Below, one piece after another: positions 51,442 to 61,415 of a stretch of DNA of 64,000 nt. The notes beneath the pieces are model-generated. The model made no database searches. It was not told where the DNA came from and saw only the letters and a program-made list of their open reading frames with translations. The translations under genes were made by a program, and so were the position numbers. The first letter of the stretch is position 1. Every line of letters starts with the position of its first letter. Source of the DNA: Kordia zhangzhouensis (GTDB taxonomy: Bacteria; Bacteroidota; Bacteroidia; Flavobacteriales; Flavobacteriaceae); contig NZ_LBMH01000011.1 in NCBI RefSeq assembly GCF_001005305.1, positions 51,809 to 115,808 on the forward strand, written 5' to 3'.

Positions 51442-51834
51442 TCACAAGTGTGTGTGAGCCCATTCAATTGCTTCAGGTAAGGTTTTAAATAAACTCATTG
51501 GTTTATTGTAAAAGTGCTTTTCGATTTTAATATTGTGATTATCAATAAATTTATCAGATACGACAGCAATTGCTTTTAAGTTTTCTATTTCAAATACTTT
51601 TAAATATAGCAATGGATCAACAGCATAAGAATTTTTGCGAATGGTAATGTAAGCAAATGGTTGTTCAGGAAAGTGGTTATTTGCAATAAGAACAATTTCT
51701 TGTACCGTTTCAATGTTTAACGTAATGCCTTCATTGAGTTGAGCTAACATATAATTTTCATAGATGGCCACTTCGCCTATATGCAATGTATACTTTTTTA
51801 TATAAGAATTTCTATTTCCGTTAGCTATTTGCAT
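51442..51834 (-). CDS. STAS/SpoIIAA-like protein, paralogue 1
   Basis: A 130-aa protein of unknown function, paralogous to the 51958-52383 product. Shared blocks are the YxLHIGEVAIYENYMLAQLNEGI opening, FAYITIRKNSYAVDP (compare FGYISYRKNSYSIDP) and LKAIAVVSDKF (compare LKGIAVVTDQK), ending with TLPEAIEWAHTHL. The C-terminal part (EKHFYN...FKTLPEAIEWA) resembles the SpoIIAA-like fold in which small proteins of Bacteroidota bind unknown partners. No signal peptide. It is 123 bp from its paralogue. Confidence 0.7.
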   Translation of the reverse strand: MQIANGNRNSYIKKYTLHIGEVAIYENYMLAQLNEGITLNIETVQEIVLIANNHFPEQPFAYITIRKNSYAVDPLLYLKVFEIENLKAIAVVSDKFIDNHNIKIEKHFYNKPMSLFKTLPEAIEWAHTHL

Positions 51835-51957
51835 GCGATTAAAATCAATGTATCTAAAGATAGTCGTTTTTTAGGAGAAACTACCAAAAAATAGATGAAC
51901 AGCACAATAATGTTCGTTCTGTAAGATTTTGGGCTGCAAATAAATGAAAAAATTGGA

Positions 51958-52383
51958 TTACATACGCTTATTATCCGAAATATTTGATTGATGATTTTCA
52001 AGAGGAACAATAGTATCTAGCCAATTAATTGCCGCATTAATAGTGGTAAATACTTCAAAACGCCCGTTGAAAAAGCTTTTTTCTACTTGAGCATTCAATG
52101 TGGAAAATTTTTGGTCAGTTACCACAGCAATCCCTTTTAATAATGTGTTTTCAGGGAGAGCTTTGTATACTTGTGGATCAATAGAATATGAATTTTTTCG
52201 ATAAGAAATATAGCCAAAAGGGATTTTATAATTTTCTCTGAAAAATTCAAAAAAAGAAAGTAATTCTTCAGTGGTTATGTGAACACCTTCGTTAATTTCA
52301 CCAACAATGACATCTTCATAAAGATATAAATTCCCCTCTTCAAAAGTATAAGTTTTAAGTAGTTGTTTTCCTGTAATATGCAT
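51958..52383 (-). CDS. STAS/SpoIIAA-like protein, paralogue 2
   Basis: A 141-aa paralogue of the preceding downstream gene, arranged in tandem. It begins MHITGKQLLKTYTFEEGNLY and carries GEINEGVHITTEELL, FGYISYRKNSYSIDP and LKGIAVVTDQKFSTLNAQVEKSFF, ending in a short polar tail (VPLENHQSNISDNKRM) that the other lacks. Function unknown. A promoter-like TAATTTTG lies 22 bp upstream. Confidence 0.7.
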   Translation of the reverse strand: MHITGKQLLKTYTFEEGNLYLYEDVIVGEINEGVHITTEELLSFFEFFRENYKIPFGYISYRKNSYSIDPQVYKALPENTLLKGIAVVTDQKFSTLNAQVEKSFFNGRFEVFTTINAAINWLDTIVPLENHQSNISDNKRM

Positions 52384-52405
52384 TAGGTAGTAGTATTATT
52401 TACAG

Positions 52406-52413
52406 CAAAATTA
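52406..52413 (-). promoter_or_regulatory. Promoter -7 element (TAATTTTG) for paralogue pair
   Basis: Minus-strand TAnnTTTG match 22 bp before the 52383 start, with ATTG (complement of 52431-52434) 17 bp further upstream. Confidence 0.5.
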
Positions 52414-52514
52414 TGCGATAGTAAATAGAACAATTTTTTAAAGGTATTATTTGTTAAAATTTTAGATGAATGACCTTTTTTTGACTGTCAATAACCAAAA
52501 AAAGAGAGAAAAAG

Positions 52515-52546
52515 AAAAATCCTGTTTGTAAAAAACAGGATTTTTT
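52515..52546. terminator. Terminator after clpC
   Basis: A perfect 13-bp stem (52515-52527 with 52533-52545) flanked by A/T-runs, 25 bp past the clpC stop; usable in both directions. Confidence 0.88.
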
Positions 52547-52569
52547 ATAATAATGTGTAAATGATAAGC

Positions 52570-55128
52570 TTACGATTCGGTAGGCTTTTCAGTTTTTTCA
52601 ATTTTTATAGTCAATTCATCATTATCTTCATCAAGATCCATGAAAATTTTGTCGCCTTCATGAATTTTTGAAGTAATGATTTCTTCTGCAAGAGCATCTT
52701 CAATATATTTTTGGATAGCTCTTTTTAAAGGTCTAGCTCCATATTGTCTATCAAAACCTTTGTCTGCAATATAATCTTTGGCTTTGTCACTCAATAATAA
52801 GTCATAACCTAAACCTTTGATACGCGCATATAGTTTTGCAATTTCAATATCAATGATTTTGTGAATGTCTTCACGTTCTAAAGCGTTAAAGATAACAACA
52901 TCATCGATTCTGTTTAAAAATTCAGGAGCAAATGCTTTTTTCAATGCATTTTCAATTACACCTTTAGCATGTTCATCAGCTTGATTTTTCTTTGCATTTG
53001 TACCAAAACCTACGCCAGAGCCAAAGTCTTTCAATTTACGAGCTCCAATATTGGATGTCATAATAATGATAGTGTTTCTAAAGTCAATTTTACGCCCAAG
53101 ACTGTCAGTCAAATAACCATCATCCAACACTTGTAATAACATGTTGAATACGTCCGGATGCGCTTTTTCGACCTCATCAAGTAAAACAACTGCATATGGT
53201 TTTCTGCGAACTTTTTCGGTTAATTGTCCTCCTTCTTCATATCCAACATATCCTGGAGGCGCACCTACTAAGCGTGATATGGCAAATTTTTCCATATATT
53301 CACTCATATCAATTCTGATTAATGCTTCTTCAGAATCGAATAATTCGCGCGCTAATACTTTTGCTAGCTGAGTTTTACCAACTCCAGTTTGCCCAAGAAA
53401 AATGAATGAACCAATTGGTTTGTTAGGGTCTTTCAATCCTGCACGGTTACGTTGAATCGCTTTTACAACTTTTCCAACGGCTTCGTCTTGGCCAATTACC
53501 TTTCCTTTGATTAAGTCTGGCAATTTTGCCAGTTTATTGCTTTCAGTTTGAGCAATTCTATTTACAGGAATACCAGTCATCATTGATACCACATCTGCTA
53601 CATTATCTTCGTCTACGGTTTCCTTGTGTTGCTTAGACTCTTCTTCCCATTTTTCTTGTGAAATAGCCAATTCTTTTTCTAGACGTTTTTCGTCGTCTCT
53701 AAGCTTGGCAGCTTCTTCATATTTTTGTTTTTTAACTACAGAATTTTTCAATTCACGTACTTCTTCCAACTGACGTTCTAAATCTAAAATTTGCTTTGGC
53801 ACATCAATATTGGTAATATGAACTCTTGAACCGGCTTCATCTAAAGCGTCAATCGCTTTATCTGGCAAGAAGCGATCCGTCATGTATCTATTGGTCAATG
53901 TCACACATGCTTTAATCGCTTCAGGAGTATAATTCACATTGTGATGCTCTTCATACTTATCTTTAATATTCTCTAAAATTTCAATTGTTTCTTCTACAGA
54001 AGTAGGTTCAACAACTACTTTTTGGAAGCGTCTTTCCAAAGCGCCATCTTTTTCAATATATTGTCTGTACTCGTCTAAAGTTGTTGCACCAATACATTGA
54101 ATTTCACCTCTTGCTAAGGCGGGTTTAAACATGTTGGAAGCGTCTAAACTTCCAGTAGCGCCACCTGCACCTACAATGGTGTGAATTTCATCAATAAAAA
54201 GAATGATGTCATCATTCTTTTCCAATTCATTCATAACGGCTTTCATACGCTCTTCAAACTGGCCTCGATACTTAGTTCCTGCAACTAGGCTTGCAAGATC
54301 AAGAGTTACCACTCTCTTATTAAATAAAATACGAGATACTTTACGTTTAATGATACGATTGGCAAGACCTTCAGCAATGGCAGATTTACCAACACCTGGT
54401 TCACCAATTAATATTGGATTGTTCTTCTTACGTCTACTCAAAATCTGAGAAACACGCTCTATTTCTTTTTCACGGCCTACTACAGGATCTAATTTTCCTT
54501 CTTCTGCAAGTGCGGTTAAATCTCGACCAAAGTTGTCTAATACAGGTGTTTTAGATTTCTTATTTGCCTTGTTTCCTGAATTAGAAGCACCAAATGGATT
54601 GTCTTTGGAAGCATCTTGAGATCCGCCATTATCATCAGAATAGGAAGATTCTGCTCGTGGTGTGTCTATATAATCGTCGTCGTTTGTTATCATATACTTG
54701 AATTGCTCTTTAACGTTGTCATAATCAACTTTAAGCTTATTTAAAAGCTTGGTAGTTGGATCGTTTTCATTTCGTAAAATGCACAGTAATAAGTGTGCGG
54801 TATTTATAGAAGAACTTTGAAAAAGTTTGGCTTCTAAAAATGTAGTTTTAAGTGCTCTTTCGGCTTGACGAGTCAAGTGTAAATTACGCTTTTCATTGGA
54901 AGCTACTGCAACATTAGGATTTGCAGGACTTAAAATCTCTACTTTTCTGCGCAAATGTGTCAAATCGACATCTAATGCGCTCAAAATATTGATTGCTTTA
55001 CCGCTTCCGTCTCTAAGAAGTCCAAGCATCAAATGCTCAGTACCAATAAAATCATGGCCTAAGCGTAATGCTTCTTCCTTGCTATACGCAATTACATCTT
55101 TAACTCTTGGGGAGAAATTATCATCCAT
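52570..55128 (-). CDS. clpC: ATP-dependent Clp protease ATP-binding subunit ClpC
   Basis: ClpC (852 aa), a AAA+ unfoldase that feeds ClpP or acts as a chaperone. Two Clp_N repeats fill residues 1-150 (FSPRVKDVIAYSKEEALRLGHDFIGTEHLMLGLL in part). AAA-1 has Walker A GEPGVGKSA and Walker B ILFIDEIHT; a UVR/middle-domain coiled coil lies near 430-490 (RQLEEVRELKNSVVKKQKYE); AAA-2 has GQTGVGKTQ and VVLLDEVEKAH. The UVR segment marks ClpC rather than ClpA or ClpB. A flexible Ser/Asn/Gly linker lies at about 160-195. It diverges from gyrA. Confidence 0.96.
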   Translation of the reverse strand: MDDNFSPRVKDVIAYSKEEALRLGHDFIGTEHLMLGLLRDGSGKAINILSALDVDLTHLRRKVEILSPANPNVAVASNEKRNLHLTRQAERALKTTFLEAKLFQSSSINTAHLLLCILRNENDPTTKLLNKLKVDYDNVKEQFKYMITNDDDYIDTPRAESSYSDDNGGSQDASKDNPFGASNSGNKANKKSKTPVLDNFGRDLTALAEEGKLDPVVGREKEIERVSQILSRRKKNNPILIGEPGVGKSAIAEGLANRIIKRKVSRILFNKRVVTLDLASLVAGTKYRGQFEERMKAVMNELEKNDDIILFIDEIHTIVGAGGATGSLDASNMFKPALARGEIQCIGATTLDEYRQYIEKDGALERRFQKVVVEPTSVEETIEILENIKDKYEEHHNVNYTPEAIKACVTLTNRYMTDRFLPDKAIDALDEAGSRVHITNIDVPKQILDLERQLEEVRELKNSVVKKQKYEEAAKLRDDEKRLEKELAISQEKWEEESKQHKETVDEDNVADVVSMMTGIPVNRIAQTESNKLAKLPDLIKGKVIGQDEAVGKVVKAIQRNRAGLKDPNKPIGSFIFLGQTGVGKTQLAKVLARELFDSEEALIRIDMSEYMEKFAISRLVGAPPGYVGYEEGGQLTEKVRRKPYAVVLLDEVEKAHPDVFNMLLQVLDDGYLTDSLGRKIDFRNTIIIMTSNIGARKLKDFGSGVGFGTNAKKNQADEHAKGVIENALKKAFAPEFLNRIDDVVIFNALEREDIHKIIDIEIAKLYARIKGLGYDLLLSDKAKDYIADKGFDRQYGARPLKRAIQKYIEDALAEEIITSKIHEGDKIFMDLDEDNDELTIKIEKTEKPTES

Positions 55129-55389
55129 ATATTCTAGTTCCTTTCGTCATTAAAATTAATACTTCAATCCGAATAATACAAAAATTGTTCCGTGATGAAG
55201 ACTAATTACAGCTAATTGACGAAAAAAAACAGCGAATTCAAAAATTATAATCTTAAATTATCAAAAAAACTTATTAAAAAATTGTTAATAAAAAAAGCTC
55301 AAAATGACCTCTAGAATCTTCGCTGAATACTAGTAAATGTTGTATATTGGCTCGATTTGTAAAACTCGAAATATTAAAACATTAAATAC

Positions 55390-57927
55390 ATGGCAGAAGG
55401 AGAAAAGTTAATCCCCATTAATATTGAAGATGAGATGAAGTCTGCTTACATCGATTATTCGATGTCAGTCATTGTGTCACGTGCGCTTCCAGATGTAAGA
55501 GACGGAATGAAACCCGTACACCGAAGAGTATTGTTTGGAATGCATGAACTTGGAGTAAGATCTAGTTCGGCGCACAAAAAATCTGCGAGAATCGTTGGAG
55601 AAGTATTAGGTAAGTATCACCCGCATGGCGATACTTCTGTATATGATGCTATGGTTCGTATGGCGCAAGAATGGAGTTTGCGCTACATGTTAATTGATGG
55701 TCAAGGGAACTTTGGTTCTATAGATGGTGATAGCCCTGCAGCAATGCGTTATACGGAAGCAAGAATGCGTAAGATATCAGACGATATGCTAGCGGATATC
55801 GATAAGGATACTGTAGATCATTCTTTGAACTTTGATGACACCTTAAAAGAACCTACTGTATTGCCTACAAGAGTTCCAGGGTTGTTAATCAATGGAGCGT
55901 CTGGGATTGCAGTTGGTATGGCTACTAATATGCCACCACACAATTTATCAGAAGTGGTAGATGGAATTCATGCGTATATAGACAATAATGATATTGAAAT
56001 TGACGAATTAATCCAACATGTAAAAGCTCCTGATTTTCCAACAGGAGGAATCATTTATGGTTACGATGGAGTTCGTGAAGCTTTCAAGACAGGACGAGGA
56101 AAAATCGTTATGCGAGGAAAAGCAATGATTGAAGAAGTTCAAGGAAGAGAGTGTATTATTGTGACTGAAATTCCTTATCAGGTTAATAAGGCAGATATGA
56201 TTAAGAAGACTGCCGATTTGATTAATGAAAAGAAAATCGATGGAATTTCTTCTATTCGTGACGAATCTGACCGTAAGGGAATGCGTATTGTATACATTTT
56301 AAAGCGTGAGGCTATCCCTAATATCGTCTTAAATAAATTATATAAATACACAGCATTACAATCTTCTTTTAGTGTAAACAATATTGCATTGGTAAATGGT
56401 CGCCCGCAATTGTTAAACTTAAAAGAGTTAATTCATTATTTCGTTGAACACAGACACGAGGTAGTTACTCGTAGAACGGAATACGAACTGAAAAAAGCGG
56501 AGGAGCGAGCACATATTTTAGAAGGTTTAATTATTGCTTCTGATAATATTGATGAAGTAATTGCTATTATTCGTGGCTCACAAAATGCAGAAGATGCTCG
56601 TAATAACTTAATCAAACGTTTTGAGTTAACAGAAATTCAAGCAAAAGCGATTGTGGAAATGCGTCTTCGTCAATTAACAGGTCTGGAACAAGACAAGTTA
56701 CGCGCTGAGTACGAAGAAATCATGAAGAGCATTGAAGATTACAAAGATATTTTGGCAAACAAGTCAAGAAGAATGGATATCATCAAAGAAGAATTGGCGG
56801 TTGTCAAAGAAAAATATGGTGATGAACGTCGTTCAGTAATCGAATATGCCGGTGGCGATGTAAGTATTGAAGATTTAATTCCAGATGAAAAAGTAGTGAT
56901 TACGATTTCGCATGCAGGATACATCAAACGTACGTCGTTGACAGAATACAAAAAGCAAAATCGTGGTGGTGTTGGACAAAAAGGAAGTGCGACTCGAAAT
57001 GAAGACTTCCTCGAACATTTATTTGTAGGAACCAATCATCAATACATGTTGTTCTTTACACAACAAGGAAAATGTTTCTGGATGCGTGTGTATGAAATTC
57101 CTGAAGGAAGTAAAACATCAAAAGGACGAGCTATTCAGAATTTGATAAACATAGAAAAAGAAGATAAGGTAAAAGCTTTTATTTGTACACAAGACTTGAA
57201 AGATGAAGACTATATCAATAGTCATTATGTGATTATGGCTACGAAGAAAGGTCAAGTAAAAAAGACACCTTTAGAGCAATATTCACGTCCACGTACCAAT
57301 GGAATTAATGCAATTACTATCAAAGAAGGAGATGAATTGCTAGAAGCTAAATTAACTACAGGAAACAGTCAGGTAATGTTGGCTGTAAAATCTGGAAAAG
57401 CGATTCGTTTTGAAGAAGAAAAAACGAGACCTATGGGGCGTAACGCTTCTGGAGTTCGTGGAATTACCCTAGCAAGCGATAACGATGAAGTTGTTGGAAT
57501 GGTAGCTGTGAATGATATGGATAGCAATATTCTAGTAGTTTCTGAAAATGGATATGGAAAACGTTCTAGTTTAGAAGATTACCGTATTACGAATCGTGGA
57601 GGAAAAGGAGTGAAAACGATTTCTGTGACTGACAAAACTGGTGAACTCGTGGCAATCAAGAATGTGACCGATGAAGATGATTTAATGATTATTAATAAAT
57701 CAGGAATCGCAATTCGTATGTCTGTTTCTGATCTTCGTGTTATGGGAAGAGCAACGCAAGGAGTTCGTTTAATTAGCATTAAAGGGAAGGATTCTATTGC
57801 AGCAGTTGCTAAAGTAATGCATGAAGAAGAAGATAATGATGACGAAACTATTGAAAACACTGATGTTGTAGAAAATGGCACGGCTGTTGATAATGCTACT
57901 TCAGAAAATAACGAAACAGAAGAATAA
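55390..57927 (+). CDS. gyrA: DNA gyrase subunit A
   Basis: GyrA (845 aa) cuts and rejoins DNA in negative supercoiling. The quinolone-resistance region and active site are present: [17 protein letters not shown] and the catalytic Tyr121 in [11 protein letters not shown]. The C-terminal beta-pinwheel has a GyrA-box-like [10 protein letters not shown] and repeats of that fold. It ends in an acidic Asn/Glu/Asp-rich tail. It is divergent from clpC, and the TPR gene follows 38 bp later, probably on the same transcript. Confidence 0.98.
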   Translation: MAEGEKLIPINIEDEMKSAYIDYSMSVIVSRALPDVRDGMKPVHRRVLFGMHELGVRSSSAHKKSARIVGEVLGKYHPHGDTSVYDAMVRMAQEWSLRYMLIDGQGNFGSIDGDSPAAMRYTEARMRKISDDMLADIDKDTVDHSLNFDDTLKEPTVLPTRVPGLLINGASGIAVGMATNMPPHNLSEVVDGIHAYIDNNDIEIDELIQHVKAPDFPTGGIIYGYDGVREAFKTGRGKIVMRGKAMIEEVQGRECIIVTEIPYQVNKADMIKKTADLINEKKIDGISSIRDESDRKGMRIVYILKREAIPNIVLNKLYKYTALQSSFSVNNIALVNGRPQLLNLKELIHYFVEHRHEVVTRRTEYELKKAEERAHILEGLIIASDNIDEVIAIIRGSQNAEDARNNLIKRFELTEIQAKAIVEMRLRQLTGLEQDKLRAEYEEIMKSIEDYKDILANKSRRMDIIKEELAVVKEKYGDERRSVIEYAGGDVSIEDLIPDEKVVITISHAGYIKRTSLTEYKKQNRGGVGQKGSATRNEDFLEHLFVGTNHQYMLFFTQQGKCFWMRVYEIPEGSKTSKGRAIQNLINIEKEDKVKAFICTQDLKDEDYINSHYVIMATKKGQVKKTPLEQYSRPRTNGINAITIKEGDELLEAKLTTGNSQVMLAVKSGKAIRFEEEKTRPMGRNASGVRGITLASDNDEVVGMVAVNDMDSNILVVSENGYGKRSSLEDYRITNRGGKGVKTISVTDKTGELVAIKNVTDEDDLMIINKSGIAIRMSVSDLRVMGRATQGVRLISIKGKDSIAAVAKVMHEEEDNDDETIENTDVVENGTAVDNATSENNETEE

Positions 57928-57965
57928 TCATAACACAAACCTCAAATATTTTAAACATTTATAAA

Positions 57966-59249
57966 ATGAAGAAGACAATTTTAATTTTCTCAGCAATGTT
58001 AATCACTGCGTTTTCTTTCGCTCAAAAGAAAGAATTAAAAGCTGTTGAGAAAGCATTAAAAAAAGGAAATGCTGTTGAAGCTAAAGAAGTGCTTAACAGT
58101 ATTTCATCAACAATTGAAAGTGCCGATGCTAAATACAAAGCGCAATATTACTTTTTAAAAGGTCAAACATATCAAGATTTAGCAGACAAAGGAATGGATA
58201 CTGATGCTTCTCTTAAAACTGCAGGAGATGCGTACAATAAATTATTCGATTTTGAAAAAGAGCAAAGAGATTTTAGATATACAAAAGATGCGAAGCCTAA
58301 GTTGCAAACAATGATTAGTAAGTTGGTTGATAAGGCAATTGCAGCACAAAAAGCAAAAGATTATAACAAAGCTTCAGATTTATTGTATTTAACGTATACA
58401 TTACAACCTGAAAATAAAGACTACTTGTATTTTGCGGCTTCAAACTCTATTTCTGCTCAAGATTATGACACTTCATTAAAATATTATGAAGAGTTAAAAG
58501 AAGCAAATTATACAGGTGTTAAAACTGAATATTATGCAATTAATACGGCGACAGGACAAAAAGAATCTTTCCCAGATAAAACAATCAGAGATATTTCTGT
58601 AAAAGCAAAAACGCATAAAGATCCTACTACAGAAACATCAAAGTCTAGACTTCCTGAAATCGTAAAAAATATTTCTTGGATTTATACAAACCATGTCAAA
58701 GACAATGAAAAGGCATTGGCAGCTGTTGAAGAAGCAATTGCTGTTAATCCAGATGATCCTTCTTTGTTATTAACAAAAGGAAATATCTACTATCAAATGG
58801 GAGATACTGCAAAGTTTAAAGAAATCATGCAAGAGATTGTTAAAAAGAATCCTAATGATGTAGATTCGTATTACAATATTGGGGTAATTAGTGCTGAAAA
58901 TGGTGATTTGGACGAGGCGAGAGCTGCGTATAGTAAAGCTTTAGAATTAGATCCAGGTTATACAAATGCAGGAATTAACCTTTCTAAAACATATTTAGAT
59001 GAAGCGGCTGATGTTGTTGATAAAATGAATCAATTAGGAAACTCTTCTGCAGACAATAAGAAGTTTGAAGAATATCAAGCACAACAAACAGAATTGTATA
59101 GAGAGGCTTTAAAAATCTTGGAAAAAGTAGCAGACAAAGCTCCTGAAAATGTTATAGTATTAAAGCAATTAAAAGGATTGTACTCTTTCTTAGGAGAGGA
59201 TGCTAAATTCAAAAAAGTAAAGGCTAAACTAGAAGAACTAGGACAATAA
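57966..59249 (+). CDS. Secreted TPR-repeat protein
   Basis: A 427-aa exported protein (signal peptide ending SFAQ). TPR-type helices run through most of it: early ones in LKAVEKALKKGNAVEAKEVL, then KDYNKASDLLYLTYTLQP, and canonical repeats in PDDPSLLLTKGNIYYQMGD, PNDVDSYYNIGVISAENGDLDEA and LDPGYTNAGINLSKTYLDEA. It is a probable periplasmic scaffold with no known partner. It lies 38 bp after gyrA, an adjacency I recall in related flavobacteria, and is closed by a terminator. Confidence 0.85.
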   Translation: MKKTILIFSAMLITAFSFAQKKELKAVEKALKKGNAVEAKEVLNSISSTIESADAKYKAQYYFLKGQTYQDLADKGMDTDASLKTAGDAYNKLFDFEKEQRDFRYTKDAKPKLQTMISKLVDKAIAAQKAKDYNKASDLLYLTYTLQPENKDYLYFAASNSISAQDYDTSLKYYEELKEANYTGVKTEYYAINTATGQKESFPDKTIRDISVKAKTHKDPTTETSKSRLPEIVKNISWIYTNHVKDNEKALAAVEEAIAVNPDDPSLLLTKGNIYYQMGDTAKFKEIMQEIVKKNPNDVDSYYNIGVISAENGDLDEARAAYSKALELDPGYTNAGINLSKTYLDEAADVVDKMNQLGNSSADNKKFEEYQAQQTELYREALKILEKVADKAPENVIVLKQLKGLYSFLGEDAKFKKVKAKLEELGQ

Positions 59250-59270
59250 TTTAGTTAGTTCATACAACTT

Positions 59271-59300
59271 AAAAACCTCGCAATTTGCGAGGTTTTTTTT
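59271..59300 (+). terminator. Intrinsic terminator after TPR gene
   Basis: A perfect 12-bp stem (59271-59282 with 59286-59297), ATT loop and T-run; also close to the end of the convergent NlpC gene. Confidence 0.92.
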
Positions 59301-59327
59301 TATTCTCTAAAAAAATATATAAAAGCG

Positions 59328-60074
59328 CTATATTATTTTTTTGATGACACGTAATCGATGCGTATGACGATTGGTTTCAACATTAAAAATTCCAGAATGA
59401 TCTATTCGATCAATGCGAACTTTTCCATGCGCATGAATGATGTAGTTATTTTCCATAATGATTCCTACATGAATAATGTTTCCTTCTTCATTATCAAAAA
59501 AAGCAAGGTCGCCTGGCTCGCTTTCTTCAATAAAACTTAAGGCTTCTCCTTGAGTAGCTTGTTGAGAAGCATCACGCAATAACTTATAACCATTCAGCTT
59601 ATACACCATTTGGGTAAAACCCGAACAATCAATCCCAAAAGGGGTTTTTCCGCCCCATAAATAAGGAGCGCCTAGATACATATATGAAGTCTTAATAATA
59701 TTTTCTTTAGGGAGAATCCCAGAAACTGATCGACCATCAAATTGATGTGAAAGTAGAGGTAAAGAATTCAGTACAGAGCCAATAGGAATAGGCATTAATT
59801 GTGTTTCTTGTGAAATAAACTCAACCAAATCAGACGATAAACGTAATTCTTCTGAATCTTTTTCTTTGTAAATATCTTCAGAAATTTCTAAATATTGTTT
59901 GTTGTCAATCCAACCTTCATATTTATCATAAGCAATACGAATACGACTCCATTTTTTTCGCTGCTCCAATACTTTAAAATGTTCTCCATACAAGACCTGT
60001 GATACGAGTTCGCTCATATCACTTGGTTCTGCACGAAGCGGAACAATACTTAAATTGCAAATGCCATATTGCAT
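59328..60074 (-). CDS. NlpC/P60 family cysteine peptidase with SH3 domain
   Basis: A 248-aa C40-family hydrolase, expected to cut peptide bonds in peptidoglycan stems. The first 60 residues form an SH3b domain (NLSIVPLRAEPSDMSELVSQ, WSRIRIAYDKYEGWID), and a second linker domain precedes the catalytic part with GIDCSGFTQMVYKLNG (Cys), IIHVGIIME (His) and YIIHAHGKV. There is no signal peptide, which is common in annotated members of this type in Bacteroidota, so either it acts on turnover products in the cytoplasm, like dipeptidyl-peptidase VI, or export is by another route. Confidence 0.9.
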   Translation of the reverse strand: MQYGICNLSIVPLRAEPSDMSELVSQVLYGEHFKVLEQRKKWSRIRIAYDKYEGWIDNKQYLEISEDIYKEKDSEELRLSSDLVEFISQETQLMPIPIGSVLNSLPLLSHQFDGRSVSGILPKENIIKTSYMYLGAPYLWGGKTPFGIDCSGFTQMVYKLNGYKLLRDASQQATQGEALSFIEESEPGDLAFFDNEEGNIIHVGIIMENNYIIHAHGKVRIDRIDHSGIFNVETNRHTHRLRVIKKII

Positions 60075-60105
60075 GAATTATAATCTCTGAAGTGTATTTT
60101 AGGAA

Positions 60106-61284
60106 TTATGGTCTTTCTAAAACTAAAGCGGAAGCTCCACCGCCACCATTACAAATTGCAGCTGCTCCAATTTTTGCATCATTTTGTTCTAATACATTAA
60201 TCAAAGTAATTAAGATACGAACACCAGAACAGCCTAGAGGATGTCCTAATGAAACGGCTCCACCATTTACATTAACCTTGTCATCAGAAAGTCCTAAAAT
60301 CTTCATATTTGCCAATCCAACTACAGAGAAAGCTTCGTTAAATTCGAAGTAATCTACCTCTTCTAGTGAAATATTCGCTTTGGCCAATGCTTTTGGAAGG
60401 GCTTTAGCAGGAGCTGTTGTAAACCATTTAGGTTCGTGCGCAGCATCTGCATATCCTTTAATAGTCGCTAGAGGTTTAAGTCCTAGTTCGGCAGCTTTTT
60501 CAGCACTCATTAATACCATAGCTCCAGCACCGTCATTAATAGTTGATGCATTAGCAGCTGTTACAGTACCATCTTTGGTGAAAGCAGGGCGTAAAGAAGG
60601 GATTTTTTCCATCTTTACATTTTTGTACTCTTCGTCTTCACTTACAATAATTGGTTCACCTCTTCGCTGTGGAACTTCAACAGGAACTACTTCGTTGGCA
60701 AACTTTCCTTCAGCCCATGCCTTTGTAGAACGTTCATACGATTGAATTGCAAAAGCATCTTGGTCTTCTCTAGAAAAATTGTATTCTGTAGCGCAAGCAT
60801 CAGCACATACGCCCATAGCAACATTGTCATACACGTCTACTAAACCATCTTTTTGCATTCCGTCTTCCATTTGTGCAGGCCCAAATTTAGTAGCACTTCT
60901 CGCATGGAAATAGTGAGGAATTAAACTCATGTTTTCCATTCCACCAGCTACAACGATAGCTGCATCACCTAAAGCAATTGCTTGTGCAGCTTGCATTACA
61001 GCTTTCATTCCCGAAGCACATACTTTATTAACAGTAGTGCAAGGAACTGTATCTGGAATTCCAGCAAAAATAGCAGCTTGTCTAGCAGGAGCTTGTCCTG
61101 TACCGGCTTGTACTACATTCCCCATAATCACTTCTTGTACTTTTTCAGGAGCCAAATTAATTTGTGCTAATGCACCTTTAATAGCGGTTGCTCCTAGTTT
61201 TGGAGCTGGTATAGTAGATAAAGCACCTAAAAAACTTCCAATAGGAGTTCTTGCAGCTGCTACAATTACAACTTCTTTACTCAT
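60106..61284 (-). CDS. Acetyl-CoA C-acyltransferase (thiolase)
   Basis: A 392-aa thiolase II-type enzyme that joins two acetyl-CoA units or cleaves 3-ketoacyl-CoA. The nucleophilic cysteine is C89 in TTVNKVCASGMKAV; the second His is in GGAVSLGHPLGCSG and the late Cys in AAICNGGGGASALV. Length is normal. It is single, 32 bp upstream of the NlpC gene, with no beta-oxidation partners nearby, so an acetoacetyl-CoA role versus fatty-acid degradation cannot be told. Confidence 0.95.
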   Translation of the reverse strand: MSKEVVIVAAARTPIGSFLGALSTIPAPKLGATAIKGALAQINLAPEKVQEVIMGNVVQAGTGQAPARQAAIFAGIPDTVPCTTVNKVCASGMKAVMQAAQAIALGDAAIVVAGGMENMSLIPHYFHARSATKFGPAQMEDGMQKDGLVDVYDNVAMGVCADACATEYNFSREDQDAFAIQSYERSTKAWAEGKFANEVVPVEVPQRRGEPIIVSEDEEYKNVKMEKIPSLRPAFTKDGTVTAANASTINDGAGAMVLMSAEKAAELGLKPLATIKGYADAAHEPKWFTTAPAKALPKALAKANISLEEVDYFEFNEAFSVVGLANMKILGLSDDKVNVNGGAVSLGHPLGCSGVRILITLINVLEQNDAKIGAAAICNGGGGASALVLERP

Positions 61285-61385
61285 GATTTTAGCTTAACGT
61301 TTAATTGCTGCGAATTTAATTATTTTTTAGAAGATATCCGTATAAATTATCAATTTAACCAATCAGCTAAACAACTTAAATTTAT

Positions 61386-61393
61386 TACTTTTG
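61386..61393 (+). promoter_or_regulatory. Promoter -7 element (TACTTTTG) for pgpH
   Basis: TAnnTTTG match 22 bp before the start codon; the -33 region is not convincing. Confidence 0.5.
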
Positions 61394-61415
61394 AATATTA
61401 TCACAATCACACTTA

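Noticed and set aside
52481..52491. Perfect palindrome TTGACTGTCAA between clpC and the 52383 gene as a stress operator
   Set aside because: Eleven bases in AT-rich sequence can occur by chance, and the lon repeat has a different sequence; kept only as a remark.
57579..57938. A 119-codon minus-strand frame opposite gyrA
   Set aside because: It overlaps the conserved GyrA pinwheel and acidic tail and has no recognisable motifs.
60929..61297. A 122-codon plus-strand frame opposite the thiolase
   Set aside because: The minus-strand thiolase shows full family motifs over the same bases; the opposite frame is open only because of its codon use.
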